Positions 42,302-51,607 of a DNA stretch of 64,000 nucleotides are shown here, piece after piece. The notes beneath the pieces were generated by a model. The model did not search any database. It was not told the DNA's origin and saw only the letters and a program-made list of their open reading frames with translations. The translations under genes were made by a program, and so were the position numbers. Source of the stretch: Bog-756 sp963839925. GTDB taxonomy: Bacteria; Actinomycetota; Acidimicrobiia; Acidimicrobiales; RAAP-2. The stretch's first letter is position 1; each line of letters opens with the position of its first letter. The stretch spans positions 806,001-870,000 of the forward strand of contig CAWIWV010000001.1 of NCBI GenBank assembly GCA_963839925.1, given 5' to 3'.

Positions 42302-43495
42302 ATGTCGTCCGGCGTGGACTTCGACTTGTCCCCCGAACTCTCCGCTCTGCAACAGAGCGTTCGCCGGCTTGCTCAGGACAAGATCAAACCGCGCGCCCGT
42401 GAGATCGACTCGACCGGCGAGTACCCGTCAGACATCTTCGAGGCATTTCGAGAAGCCGATCTGCTGGGTCTCTGCCTGCCGGTCGATCTCGGAGGCTCGG
42501 GTGCGGGAATCCTCGGTCTGACCTTGGCGATCGAGGAGGTGGCCAAGTACTCGAACACCGCCGCCTTGATGCTGTTGCTCACCAGGCTCCCGATCGGACC
42601 CGTGCTCATCGCCGGAAGCAATGAGCAGAAGAAGCGGTACCTCCCCGGAATCGCGAGTGGCGAACTTCGGGCGGGGTTCGGGCTCTCAGAGGTCCAAGCC
42701 GGAAGTGACGTTGCCGGCATGAGGACCAAGGCCGAGCCGGACACCGAGGGCGGCAACGACGGGGGATGGATACTCAACGGCACCAAGTGTTGGATGTCCG
42801 GGGTGCGGGAGGCAGATTGGTACACGGTCTTCGCCAAGACCGGTGACCCGGCCTCACGATCGCACGACTCGATCACCGCGTTCATCGTGGAGCGATCCTG
42901 GGACGGCGTCTCGGTCGGGCGGACGGATCACAAGATGGGGGTCCGCGGCGTCGACACCGGTGAACTGATCCTCGACGGGGTGCGTGTGCCGCCCGAGAAC
43001 GTGATCGGTGAGGTCGGAGGGTTCCGGCTGGCCATGCTCGGTCTGAATGCAATGCGTCCGATCGTGGCCGCTCGGGGCATCGGCCTTGCTGAAGGCGCGC
43101 TGATGTACGCGACCGAGTACGTCAAACAACGCGAGGCATTCGGTGGGACGATCGCAGACTTTCAAGGCATCCAGTGGGAGATTGCCAAGGCCGCGGTGGA
43201 CATCGAGGCGGCGCGCCTGTTGACCTACCGGTCGGCGTGGTTGGCGGACCAGGGGAAGTTCACAAAGGAGTACGTGCCCTTCCTGTCGATGGCCAAGTAC
43301 TTTGCGACCGAGCTCGCCGTTCGGACGTCCGGACTGGCTGTCCAGTTGCTGGGTGCGGCCGGCTACATGGAGGACCATCCGACTGAGCAGTGGTATCGCG
43401 ACGCACGTCAGCTCACCATCGTCGAGGGAACCTCACAGGTGCAGTTGGGGCTGATCGCCCGTGGAGTTCTCGGGCACGATCTGTGGTGGGACTGA
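42302..43495 (+). CDS. Acyl-CoA dehydrogenase
   Basis: 397-residue flavoprotein. Typical order: FDLSPELSALQQSVRRLAQDKI, GFGLSEVQAGSDVAGMRT (FAD/substrate loop), WILNGTKCWMSG, MGVRGVDTGELILDGVRVPPENVIGE, YVKQREAFGGTIADFQGIQW, and the C-terminal LTIVEGTSQVQLGLIAR with the catalytic Glu in VEGT. It oxidises acyl-CoA to trans-2-enoyl-CoA, passing electrons to ETF. ATG 42302 begins the family N-terminus. Divergent from the SDR/crotonase pair; all three point to acyl-CoA catabolism. Confidence 0.95.
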   Translation: MSSGVDFDLSPELSALQQSVRRLAQDKIKPRAREIDSTGEYPSDIFEAFREADLLGLCLPVDLGGSGAGILGLTLAIEEVAKYSNTAALMLLLTRLPIGPVLIAGSNEQKKRYLPGIASGELRAGFGLSEVQAGSDVAGMRTKAEPDTEGGNDGGWILNGTKCWMSGVREADWYTVFAKTGDPASRSHDSITAFIVERSWDGVSVGRTDHKMGVRGVDTGELILDGVRVPPENVIGEVGGFRLAMLGLNAMRPIVAARGIGLAEGALMYATEYVKQREAFGGTIADFQGIQWEIAKAAVDIEAARLLTYRSAWLADQGKFTKEYVPFLSMAKYFATELAVRTSGLAVQLLGAAGYMEDHPTEQWYRDARQLTIVEGTSQVQLGLIARGVLGHDLWWD

Positions 43496-43497
43496 AG

Positions 43498-44601
43498 GTG
43501 GGCGGCGACTCCACCTCCGGACCCACCTTCGAGTCGCTCGGTGGATGGCCTGGCGTCCTCACCGACTTGCTGGCCCGCACTTCTCTGACCTCGGCGCAGG
43601 CCGAGGTGGTGCTCGGCGAGATTCTCTCCGGTGAGGCCACTCATTCCCAGATCGCCGCGTTCGCGACCGCCTTGCGTGCAAAGGGGGAGTCGGTCGCCGA
43701 GATGACCGGGTTCGTCAGAGCGATGATCTCCCGCGCCCTTCCTCTCGATCTGTCCCCTGGCACCGATGTGGTCGACACCTGTGGCACGGGTGGGGACCGA
43801 TTGCGGAGCATCAACGTCTCGACCATCGCTGCGTTGGTCGTCGCCGCCGCCGGCGCGAAGGTCTGCAAGCACGGAGGCCGGGCGTCGTCCTCCGCGGTGG
43901 GAGCGGCAGACGTGCTCGAGGCCTTGGGAGTGGTGGCGGATCTCGGCCCGAAAGGAGTCGCCCGTTGCATCGACGAGGTTGGGATGGGGTTTTGCTTCGC
44001 ACCCCGATTCCATCCGGCGATGCGGTTCGCGGCGCCGGTGCGGAAGGAGCTTGGGATTCCGACGGTCTTCAACTACCTTGGGCCGCTGGCCAACCCCGGT
44101 CGCGCTCGGTACCAGGTGGTCGGGGTCAGCAATCCGGCGATGGCGGACAAGATGCTTGGAGTCCTCGCAGCGAATGGAACCAAGCGAGCGATGATCGTCT
44201 ACGGGGATGACGGGCTCGACGAGCTGAGCACCACCGGTCCGTCGACCGTGCACGAGCTCCAGGCATCTGAGGGTGGCCGGTATGAGAGCTCGAAGTATCG
44301 GGTCGATCCGGCCAAGCTCGGCCTCGCTCCGGCGACGATCGAAGATCTGCGGGGAGGGGACGCTGCCTTCAACGCCGAGGCGATCCGTCAGGTGGTAGGT
44401 GGCGAACCCTCACCTCATCGAGACATCGCGGTCCTCAACGCGGCGGCCGCCCTGTTGGTGATCGGACTGGCTCCCGACCTGCCGACCGGTATGGAGCTCG
44501 CCCGCAGAGTGATCGACGACGGGGGTGCGGCGAACGTGCTCGAATCACTCACCCGGGTATCGCGACTGGCTTTGGCGGAGGAACAGGAAGAGGAGGCGTA
44601 G
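43498..44601 (+). CDS. trpD: Anthranilate phosphoribosyltransferase
   Basis: Second step of tryptophan synthesis: joins anthranilate to PRPP. 367 residues. Motifs: VVDTCGTGGDRLRSINVST (PRPP/phosphate loop, about 89-107), KHGGRASSSAVGAADVLEALG, PRFHPAMRF, FNYLGPLANPG, and VYGDDGLDELSTTGP (metal site). GTG 43498 is taken because it comes three bases after the dehydrogenase stop; two GTG codons at 43483 and 43486 are also in frame. No other trp genes are nearby. The 3' end overlaps the convergent nuclease gene by 53 bases. Confidence 0.93.
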   Translation: MGGDSTSGPTFESLGGWPGVLTDLLARTSLTSAQAEVVLGEILSGEATHSQIAAFATALRAKGESVAEMTGFVRAMISRALPLDLSPGTDVVDTCGTGGDRLRSINVSTIAALVVAAAGAKVCKHGGRASSSAVGAADVLEALGVVADLGPKGVARCIDEVGMGFCFAPRFHPAMRFAAPVRKELGIPTVFNYLGPLANPGRARYQVVGVSNPAMADKMLGVLAANGTKRAMIVYGDDGLDELSTTGPSTVHELQASEGGRYESSKYRVDPAKLGLAPATIEDLRGGDAAFNAEAIRQVVGGEPSPHRDIAVLNAAAALLVIGLAPDLPTGMELARRVIDDGGAANVLESLTRVSRLALAEEQEEEA

Positions 44602-46060
44602 GCGGAACCGCCTCGCCCGACCTCCCGCGGCCGTAGAGCTCGCTGAGCTCAGGGATCCGTTCCGAGCACATCGAAAGGCCTACGTCGGTTCCGACCCCGA
44701 TGACGCGAACTCGTTCGGGATTCGCCATGAGCCATTGCGCGATGACCGCTCGTTCGTGATCGAGGCTGCTCTGGGTTGGACCACCCACTGTCGTTCCCTG
44801 CGGCGAAAGGTCACCGCCCAGCAGGTCCTCGCCGAGCAGAAGGCCGTCGTCGAGCTCAACCCGGCCCTCTTCCTCGATCTCGAGGCTGAGCCGCCTTGTT
44901 GTTCGCAGGGACTGCACCGCCCGATGCCTCGCAAGGAGGTGGCGTAGCCGCTCTGCCTGGTCGCGGACGTTCGCGGCCTCTTCGTACCGTTGTTGGTGGG
45001 ACAACTCGACCAAGAGATCTGCCATCGGCGACAAGAGTTCGACCGGATCCCTGGTCAGGTCTTCGCTACTCCATCGGAGTCCGCGGGTCCGGTTGCGGAC
45101 GGCGCGTGGCCGGGTCGTCACCCCCTCCGGGACGCTCCCCGTCCGTGGCCGGGCTCGCCTTGCCTTCCCCTGTTGGTTGAAGAGGGGTGACCACGCCTGA
45201 ATCAGCCGACTTTCGAGAACGGCTGAGGAAAGCGCACCCGAACAGACTCGATGATGGACGGCGTGGAGCTGCCGGAGAAGCCGGCCGACCTTCGAGCGCC
45301 GATCACTGGTGAAGTACGACCGGACGCGGGCCTGCAGATCGGTGGCTTTGCCGACGTAGAGGACATTGCCTGCGGCATCGGTGAACCAGTAGACGCCGGG
45401 GCGATGAGGGAGCCGAACGGTGAGTCGAAGCTTGCCGGCCTGAGGGTGACCGATGAGGCGTGGGAGGTCGAGCAGCTCTTCGAGATCGACGATCCCGAAC
45501 GACCCGGCCCGCTCGAGTAGCGCATGAAGAAGGTCGCCGGTGGCGAGCACGTCGTTCAGTGCTCGGTGCGATGGTTGATGATCGAGGCGGAGATTCGAAG
45601 CGAGAGTGCCGAGCTTGCAGTTCGGGACCATGTCCCGTACAAGGCGACGGGCTAGTGCGAGGGTGTCGACCGTCGCGTTGGCCAATGACTCCCGGCCGGT
45701 GGAGGTCAACGCGTGATCGAGGAAGGAGAGGTCGAACCGGAGGTTGTGCCCGACCAGCACCGATCCGCCGATGAACTCGAGCAGGGGCGGCAGCACCTCG
45801 CTGACGCATGGCGCCTCGGAGACCATCGCGTCGCTGATACCGGTGAGCGCGGTGATGAGAGGAGGAATGCTTCCCCCAGGCCGGACCAGGGTCTGGAAGG
45901 TGCCGAGTAGCTCTCCGCCCCTGTACCGGGCGGCTGCCACCTCGGTCAGGGAATCCGAGTCCGGTGCGCCCCCGGTTGTCTCGACATCCACCACCACGAA
46001 GGTGACCTGGTGCAGGGGGGTCCCCAGGTCGTCGAAGGATCCCTGGCGTGCGTGCTCCAT
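44549..46060 (-). CDS. DnaQ-type DEDD exonuclease fused to UvrC-like GIY-YIG nuclease
   Basis: About 503 residues. Residues ~22-185 form a DEDDh exonuclease: FVVVDVETTGG (Asp/Glu), VGHNLRFDLSFLDHAL, and HRALNDVLAT with the final His and Asp. Residues ~220-300 are a GIY-YIG domain, PHRPGVYWFTDAAGNVLYVGKATDLQARV, like UvrC/Cho, followed by a UvrB-interaction-like stretch (QQRYEEAANVRDQAERLRHLL). The UvrC C-terminal RNase H and HhH parts are missing. Presumably a DNA-repair nuclease making the 3' cut in excision repair. ATG 46060 is preferred; GTG 46069 is also in frame. A LexA box lies 14 bases upstream. Confidence 0.9.
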   Translation of the reverse strand: MEHARQGSFDDLGTPLHQVTFVVVDVETTGGAPDSDSLTEVAAARYRGGELLGTFQTLVRPGGSIPPLITALTGISDAMVSEAPCVSEVLPPLLEFIGGSVLVGHNLRFDLSFLDHALTSTGRESLANATVDTLALARRLVRDMVPNCKLGTLASNLRLDHQPSHRALNDVLATGDLLHALLERAGSFGIVDLEELLDLPRLIGHPQAGKLRLTVRLPHRPGVYWFTDAAGNVLYVGKATDLQARVRSYFTSDRRSKVGRLLRQLHAVHHRVCSGALSSAVLESRLIQAWSPLFNQQGKARRARPRTGSVPEGVTTRPRAVRNRTRGLRWSSEDLTRDPVELLSPMADLLVELSHQQRYEEAANVRDQAERLRHLLARHRAVQSLRTTRRLSLEIEEEGRVELDDGLLLGEDLLGGDLSPQGTTVGGPTQSSLDHERAVIAQWLMANPERVRVIGVGTDVGLSMCSERIPELSELYGRGRSGEAVPPTPPLPVPPPKPVAIPG

Positions 46061-46074
46061 CGAGAGCACAGTAT

Positions 46075-46088
46075 CGAACAGGTGTTCG
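46075..46088 (-). promoter_or_regulatory. LexA (SOS) box upstream of the DnaQ/UvrC-like nuclease gene
   Basis: CGAACAGGTGTTCG is a perfect CGAAC-N4-GTTCG palindrome, the LexA box of Gram-positive bacteria and actinobacteria. It sits 14 bases before the ATG at 46060, and overlaps a plausible -10 (GATACT on the minus strand at 46075-46070), so bound LexA would block transcription. Confidence 0.8.
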
Positions 46089-46169
46089 TTTCAGTGGGAC
46101 ACGTGGGTTCTGGTTGTCCAGTGGGACCTTCTTTGCCAGGGGATATGAGACCTCGGTGAAGGCACTACC

Positions 46170-46499
46170 GTGTCCGCGGTGACCACCAGATCGCCTTCAG
46201 CTCCGGACCGTTCCGAGGCTCCTGCCCCAGATGAGGGCTCTGACCAGGGGGTCTCAGCCAACACCGAACCCGATGGGCCGGCCACTCGCTATCGCTGCGC
46301 TGCGTGCGGAAATCTCACCCGTTTCGACGTGGTGTCCACTCGCAAGACGAGGGCGTTCCATCACTACTCGGTTGGAGGCGAACTCACCGTCGAAGACGTC
46401 GAGGTCCTTCAGGAGTCCGTGGAGGAGGTGTCGTGCCGGTGGTGTGGCCATGGCAACGCCGTCGAAGTGATCGACGAGGGAGCAACGCCGACCTCGTAG
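46170..46499 (+). CDS. Small zinc-ribbon protein
   Basis: 109 residues. A polar N-terminus (about 1-38) is followed by a four-cysteine zinc ribbon: YRCAACGNLTRFDV (about 41-54) and VSCRWCGHGNAVEV (about 87-100), with RAFHHYSVGGELTVEDVEVL between. Conserved in actinobacteria, function unknown. The GTG start is about 80 bases from the SOS box, which therefore could also influence this gene. Followed after 50 bases by a thioredoxin-like protein. Confidence 0.7.
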   Translation: MSAVTTRSPSAPDRSEAPAPDEGSDQGVSANTEPDGPATRYRCAACGNLTRFDVVSTRKTRAFHHYSVGGELTVEDVEVLQESVEEVSCRWCGHGNAVEVIDEGATPTS

Positions 46500-46549
46500 A
46501 GGATCGCTCCATCGATTCGGTGGGGCAGGTCGGACGGAAGTCAGGTCCG

Positions 46550-47029
46550 ATGTCGGATCCGGCGTTCGTCGCGGGTCTCCGCCCAATCCCATCTGGACCA
46601 TCCAGCGCTGAGCACCCCATCCGAGCTGAAGACATCCTCGGCACCGATCCGGCCGGCCACCCGATCACCCTCCGGATGAACGACATCGCGGGTCATCTGC
46701 TGCTCGTCTTCCTGCACATTCGTTGCGATGGCTGCGACGAGTTCTGGCGCGGACTTCGAGAAGTTGATCCGAACACGCCGGATCCTTCGATCACCGTGGT
46801 TGCTGTGACCAAGGGGCCGGAGAGCGTCGATCCACAAGAGGTCTCGCGTGCTGCTGCCGACTCACGCTCCTTGACGGTCATGAGCGACCAAACGTGGATC
46901 GACTACCAAGTCACGGGTTACCCCTTTTTGGTCCTCGTCGACCCATCGACTCGCGTGGTTGTCACGGAGACAGTGGGTTTCGGCTGGGCAGACGTGGACT
47001 CCATCGTTCAATCACTTGGCTCGCTCTAA
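46550..47029 (+). CDS. Thioredoxin-like protein
   Basis: 159 residues. A thioredoxin/TlpA-type fold is suggested by HLLLVFLHIRCDGCDEFWRGL, with a Cys-x-x-Cys pair (RCDGCDE, about 67-70) in the usual place after the first beta strand, and VTGYPFLVLVDPSTRVV with the cis-Pro analogue. There is no signal peptide. ATG 46550 has GGAAG about nine bases upstream; GTG 46520 is another in-frame start. The exact redox partner is unknown. Confidence 0.65.
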   Translation: MSDPAFVAGLRPIPSGPSSAEHPIRAEDILGTDPAGHPITLRMNDIAGHLLLVFLHIRCDGCDEFWRGLREVDPNTPDPSITVVAVTKGPESVDPQEVSRAAADSRSLTVMSDQTWIDYQVTGYPFLVLVDPSTRVVVTETVGFGWADVDSIVQSLGSL

Positions 47030-47075
47030 CAATCACCACACTGGTTCCCGCGAGGCGCCCGCCTGCTTGTAGCTC

Positions 47076-47086
47076 CGAAAATTTCG
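47076..47086. promoter_or_regulatory. AT-rich palindrome in front of the DUF5666 gene
   Basis: CGAAAATTTCG is an exact 11-base palindrome in the 147-base leader between the thioredoxin-like and DUF5666 genes. It could be an operator half-site pair; no partner regulator is evident. Confidence 0.3.
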
Positions 47087-47176
47087 TATGGCTTCTTGCA
47101 CTCGCCCTCAGGTCGATCACAGACCCGTTCTCGATGCTGTTCCTTGACGGCAACACCGACGAGCAAGGAGAAGAAG

Positions 47177-47767
47177 ATGAGAGAACTCCAATCGAGTGGC
47201 GGCAACATTGACACAGACTTCGATCCGTATCCCGAAATCAGCAGCAAACGACGAAGGGGCGTACGGGTCATGAGCGCGGCCGCGGTCGCGTTGGGACTGG
47301 TGGTTGCAGGTGGCAGTGTCGCAGGAGCATCAACCTCGACCTCGTCCACCACCTCCACCAAACCTTCAGGCACATGCGCCCCACCCAGTTCGGGTTCCTC
47401 GGCTGGGCGGCCACCATTCGGTGGAGCGAAGCCCGCAGTGGTGGGCACGGTCGAGAAGAAGGGCGACGGTTCGTTCACCGTCGAGTCCGGCAGCACCACC
47501 GTCACCGTCGATGTTTCCGATTCGACGACCTACTTCGACCCGGGCGTCACCTCACCAAGCATCTCCGACGTGACCGTCGGTGAGCATGTGGCTGTGTTCG
47601 GAAGCGAAACCTCCGGCTCGGTGGCGGCGACCAGCGTGGCGATCGGCCTGCCTCCTTCGGGAGCGAACGGTGGCCCCGGGAGGCCGCCAAGTGGGGCGCC
47701 CGCCAATACCAACAAGTCTTCTGCCCCACCGAGTGGACCGCCGCCGACCTCCACGTCAGGGTCCTGA
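47177..47767 (+). CDS. Secreted DUF5666-type protein
   Basis: 196 residues, exported: RRRGVRVMSAAAVALGLVVAGGSVAGAS. A Ser/Thr/Pro linker is followed by a DUF5666-like beta domain (about 90-155) with AVVGTVEKKGDGSFTVESGSTTVTVDVSDSTTYFD and DVTVGEHVAVFGSETSG, and a Pro/Gly-rich tail. ATG 47177 is strongly supported by AAGGAG at 47165-47170, six bases upstream. Function unknown; such proteins may bind ligands at the cell surface. Confidence 0.75.
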   Translation: MRELQSSGGNIDTDFDPYPEISSKRRRGVRVMSAAAVALGLVVAGGSVAGASTSTSSTTSTKPSGTCAPPSSGSSAGRPPFGGAKPAVVGTVEKKGDGSFTVESGSTTVTVDVSDSTTYFDPGVTSPSISDVTVGEHVAVFGSETSGSVAATSVAIGLPPSGANGGPGRPPSGAPANTNKSSAPPSGPPPTSTSGS

Positions 47768-47812
47768 GCCAACAGCTCCTGAAGGCCAACGATCTCTCCA
47801 ACGCCCTGCAGA

Positions 47813-47850
47813 TCCCTCCCCGGTGTCCTCCCCCCGGCACCGGGGAGGGA
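47813..47850 (+). terminator. Strong 13-bp hairpin after the DUF5666 gene
   Basis: TCCCTCCCCGGTG (47813-47825) and CACCGGGGAGGGA (47838-47850) are perfect inverted repeats around a 12-base loop. It is 46 bases past the DUF5666 stop and before the DUF503 gene, so termination is the best reading. A T tract is absent, as is common in actinobacteria. Confidence 0.65.
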
Positions 47851-47914
47851 GGGCCCCAAGCTGGGTCCGGTCTCCGTGCGATTCCTTCGGATCTGTGTGC
47901 AGTCTGTGGGGATG

Positions 47915-48205
47915 ATGCATGCGTGCGCGATGTCCATCGAACTTCGTATTCTCGAGAGTGGGTCGCTCAAAGCAAAGCGATCCGTTGTGAAGCACATCGT
48001 GGAGACTTGCAAGTCGCGTTACGGGGTGGCCGCAGCTGAAGTTGATCATCAGGATCTGTGGCAACGCTCCGAACTCGGCTTTGCGGCGGTCTCGGCGTCG
48101 GCTGCCCACACGACCGATGTTCTGGACGAGGTCGAGCGGTTCGTCTGGTCCCAGCCCGAGCTCGAGGTGATTGGAGCGAACCGCTACTGGCTCGAATCCG
48201 AGTGA
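47915..48205 (+). CDS. DUF503 (YlxP-like) protein
   Basis: 96 residues from ATG 47915. The family pattern is clear: SIELRILESGSLKAKRSVVKHIVETCKSRYGVAAAEVDHQDLWQRSELGFAAVSA followed by a final strand LEVIGANRYWLES. In Bacillus and others this ferredoxin-like protein lies in the nusA-infB-rbfA region; its role is not established. Here it is alone. GTG 47876 upstream would extend the N-terminus without similarity. Its last 22 bases overlap the convergent threonine aldolase gene. Confidence 0.85.
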   Translation: MHACAMSIELRILESGSLKAKRSVVKHIVETCKSRYGVAAAEVDHQDLWQRSELGFAAVSASAAHTTDVLDEVERFVWSQPELEVIGANRYWLESE

Positions 48206-49242
48206 CGCGCAGCCATCAGCGCCGTCACTGACCCGACCAGGGCATCAACGTCCTCCTCGGAGGTATCGAACGATGCCATCCATCGGACGGTCCCGGTCAC
48301 CTCTTCCCAGACGTGGAACGGATGGCGCCGTTTGAGGGGTTCGATGACGTCGGCGGGGAGTGCTGCGAATACCCCGTTCGCTTCGACCGGATGGGCCACC
48401 GCCACTCCCGGGACGCCGACGATACCCTCTGCGAGCCGTTGTGCCATGCGATTGGCGTGGGTTGCGTTGCGGTGCCAGAGATCGCCCTGAAGCAAGGCGA
48501 TGAACTGTGCCGACACGAAACGCATCTTCGAGCCGAGCTGCATCGACTGCTTTCGGATGTAGGGCAGGGAGCCATGGGTCTCCGGTCGAAACGACACCAC
48601 CGCCTCGGCGTTCATCGCACCGTTCTTGGTTCCACCGAACGAAAGCATGTCCACGCCGGCTCTTGCCCCCAATTCCCCGAGCTCAACGCCGAGGAAGGAA
48701 GCGGCGTTCGACAGACGTGCTCCATCGAGATGGAGCCACATGTCGTGTTCGTGGGCCCAGTCTGCGAGGGCGCGGATCTCCTCGACGCGGTAACAAGTTC
48801 CGACTTCTGTCGCCTGGGTGATCGAGACCACTTTGGGTTGAACGCGGTGCACGTCGTCGACGCCATCTCGCGCGGCGGCGACGAGCTCGGGTGTGAGCTT
48901 GCCGTGCTCCGTGGCGACCCCGATCAGTTTGCTGCCGAGGAAGCGCTCGGGGGCGCCGCACTCATCGACGCAGATATGGGCGGTCTCCGCACAGATGACG
49001 GCTTCGAATGGCCGAAGCAACGACTGGAGGCCGACGACGTTTGCCCCTGTCCCGTTGAGGGCGATGAGGACTTCCGAATCGGCGCCGAAGTGCCGCTTGA
49101 AGAGCTCAACTGCTCGAGCGGTCAGAGGATCTTCGCCGTAAGACGGGACGTGATCGCGATTGGCGTCGATGATGGCATCCAGCACCTCGGGGTGGACGCC
49201 CGACCAGTTGTCGCTCGCGAACGAATGCGAACCAACGCTCAT
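48184..49242 (-). CDS. Low-specificity L-threonine aldolase
   Basis: 352 residues, PLP-dependent fold type I. FASDNWSGVHPEVLDAI at the N-terminus, YGEDPLTARAVELFKRHFG, FLVPTGTGAN-type loop as ALNGTGANVVGL, HICVDECGAPERF, LHLDGARLSNAASFLG with the Asp-Gly-Ala-Arg, and the PLP Lys in SFGGTKNGAMNAEAV (about 202). It splits L-threonine or allo-threonine into glycine and acetaldehyde. ATG 49242 starts the family sequence. Ends 22 bases inside the DUF503 gene on the other strand. Confidence 0.93.
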   Translation of the reverse strand: MSVGSHSFASDNWSGVHPEVLDAIIDANRDHVPSYGEDPLTARAVELFKRHFGADSEVLIALNGTGANVVGLQSLLRPFEAVICAETAHICVDECGAPERFLGSKLIGVATEHGKLTPELVAAARDGVDDVHRVQPKVVSITQATEVGTCYRVEEIRALADWAHEHDMWLHLDGARLSNAASFLGVELGELGARAGVDMLSFGGTKNGAMNAEAVVSFRPETHGSLPYIRKQSMQLGSKMRFVSAQFIALLQGDLWHRNATHANRMAQRLAEGIVGVPGVAVAHPVEANGVFAALPADVIEPLKRRHPFHVWEEVTGTVRWMASFDTSEEDVDALVGSVTALMAARHSDSSQ

Positions 49243-49282
49243 GATGGAACCCACGGGATCTCGATCGCTTGCGGGAGGGTGT

Positions 49283-50962
<1,680 letters not shown>

Positions 50963-51607
50963 CGCAACAGTGTGGCCCAGGCGGCTCGATGAGTCCCAGA
51001 ATTCTCGATAAATCTCTATCGATGGGTCTAGTCGGCCTGGGTCGGTCGTTCTCTTCGGACGGCGACGAGTGTGTCTCGGTGGGTTGAAAGTCGACGGACA
51101 CCCCTCGCGGTGCATGGAATTGGTCGAATATCGAAGCACGACATCGATGTCATCCTCGCTACGTACAGCGACAGGTTCGGCACTGTCCGGCGCGGCACTC
51201 ATACTGGGGCAGCGAGGAATCCAGTTCTTACGATTCGCGTCTCCGTGGGGATCCGATGTTGTCGAAACGGCAGGCACGAACAGTCCTGCGATGACCTCCA
51301 CCATTGGCCCGTCATTCGGCGACGCATCGCGGTGGGGCAAGAAACTTGTTGTCGGCGGGGGAAAATTCGGCGGATCGCAGAATGAATCTTATGTCGATGA
51401 CGACGGGAGCAGCTCTCTGCAAGGTTGTTGGCAAGCAGCCTCGCAAAGTGGATGGCTGACGCTCGCGGCGTGATGGAATGGACCGGAATGAAGCGCGACC
51501 TGGTCGGGCTCGCAAACAGAGAGGCCGAATCAACTCGCCAAACAACTTGTAGTGCCACTTCAAATTGTTTTGCCGGTGACCAATTCGCCTCCTATGGTCC
51601 GACGCTC
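50963..51607. other. 645-base intergenic region between ettA and the tad operon
   Basis: Divergent promoters for ettA and the tad operon must be here. The stretch is less GC-rich than neighbouring genes. Short open frames on both strands (for example 51069-51473 plus, 51199-51558 minus) lack any recognisable motif and read like noise. CGATA-AATCTC-TATCG at 51006-51021 is an inverted repeat about 45 bases before ettA. A promoter for the tad genes is given separately. Confidence 0.5.
51570..51598 (+). promoter_or_regulatory. Promoter of the tad pilus operon
   Basis: TTGCCG (51570-51575), a 17-base spacer and TATGGT (51593-51598) match sigma-70-type -35 and -10 boxes. Transcription would begin near 51605, only a few bases before ATG 51608, so the first mRNA is (almost) leaderless, which is common in actinobacteria and explains the lack of a ribosome site. 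Confidence 0.6.

Noticed and set aside
50963..51607. Small genes in the ettA-tad intergenic region
   Set aside because: Open frames on both strands overlap and lack ribosome sites, conserved motifs or codon bias.
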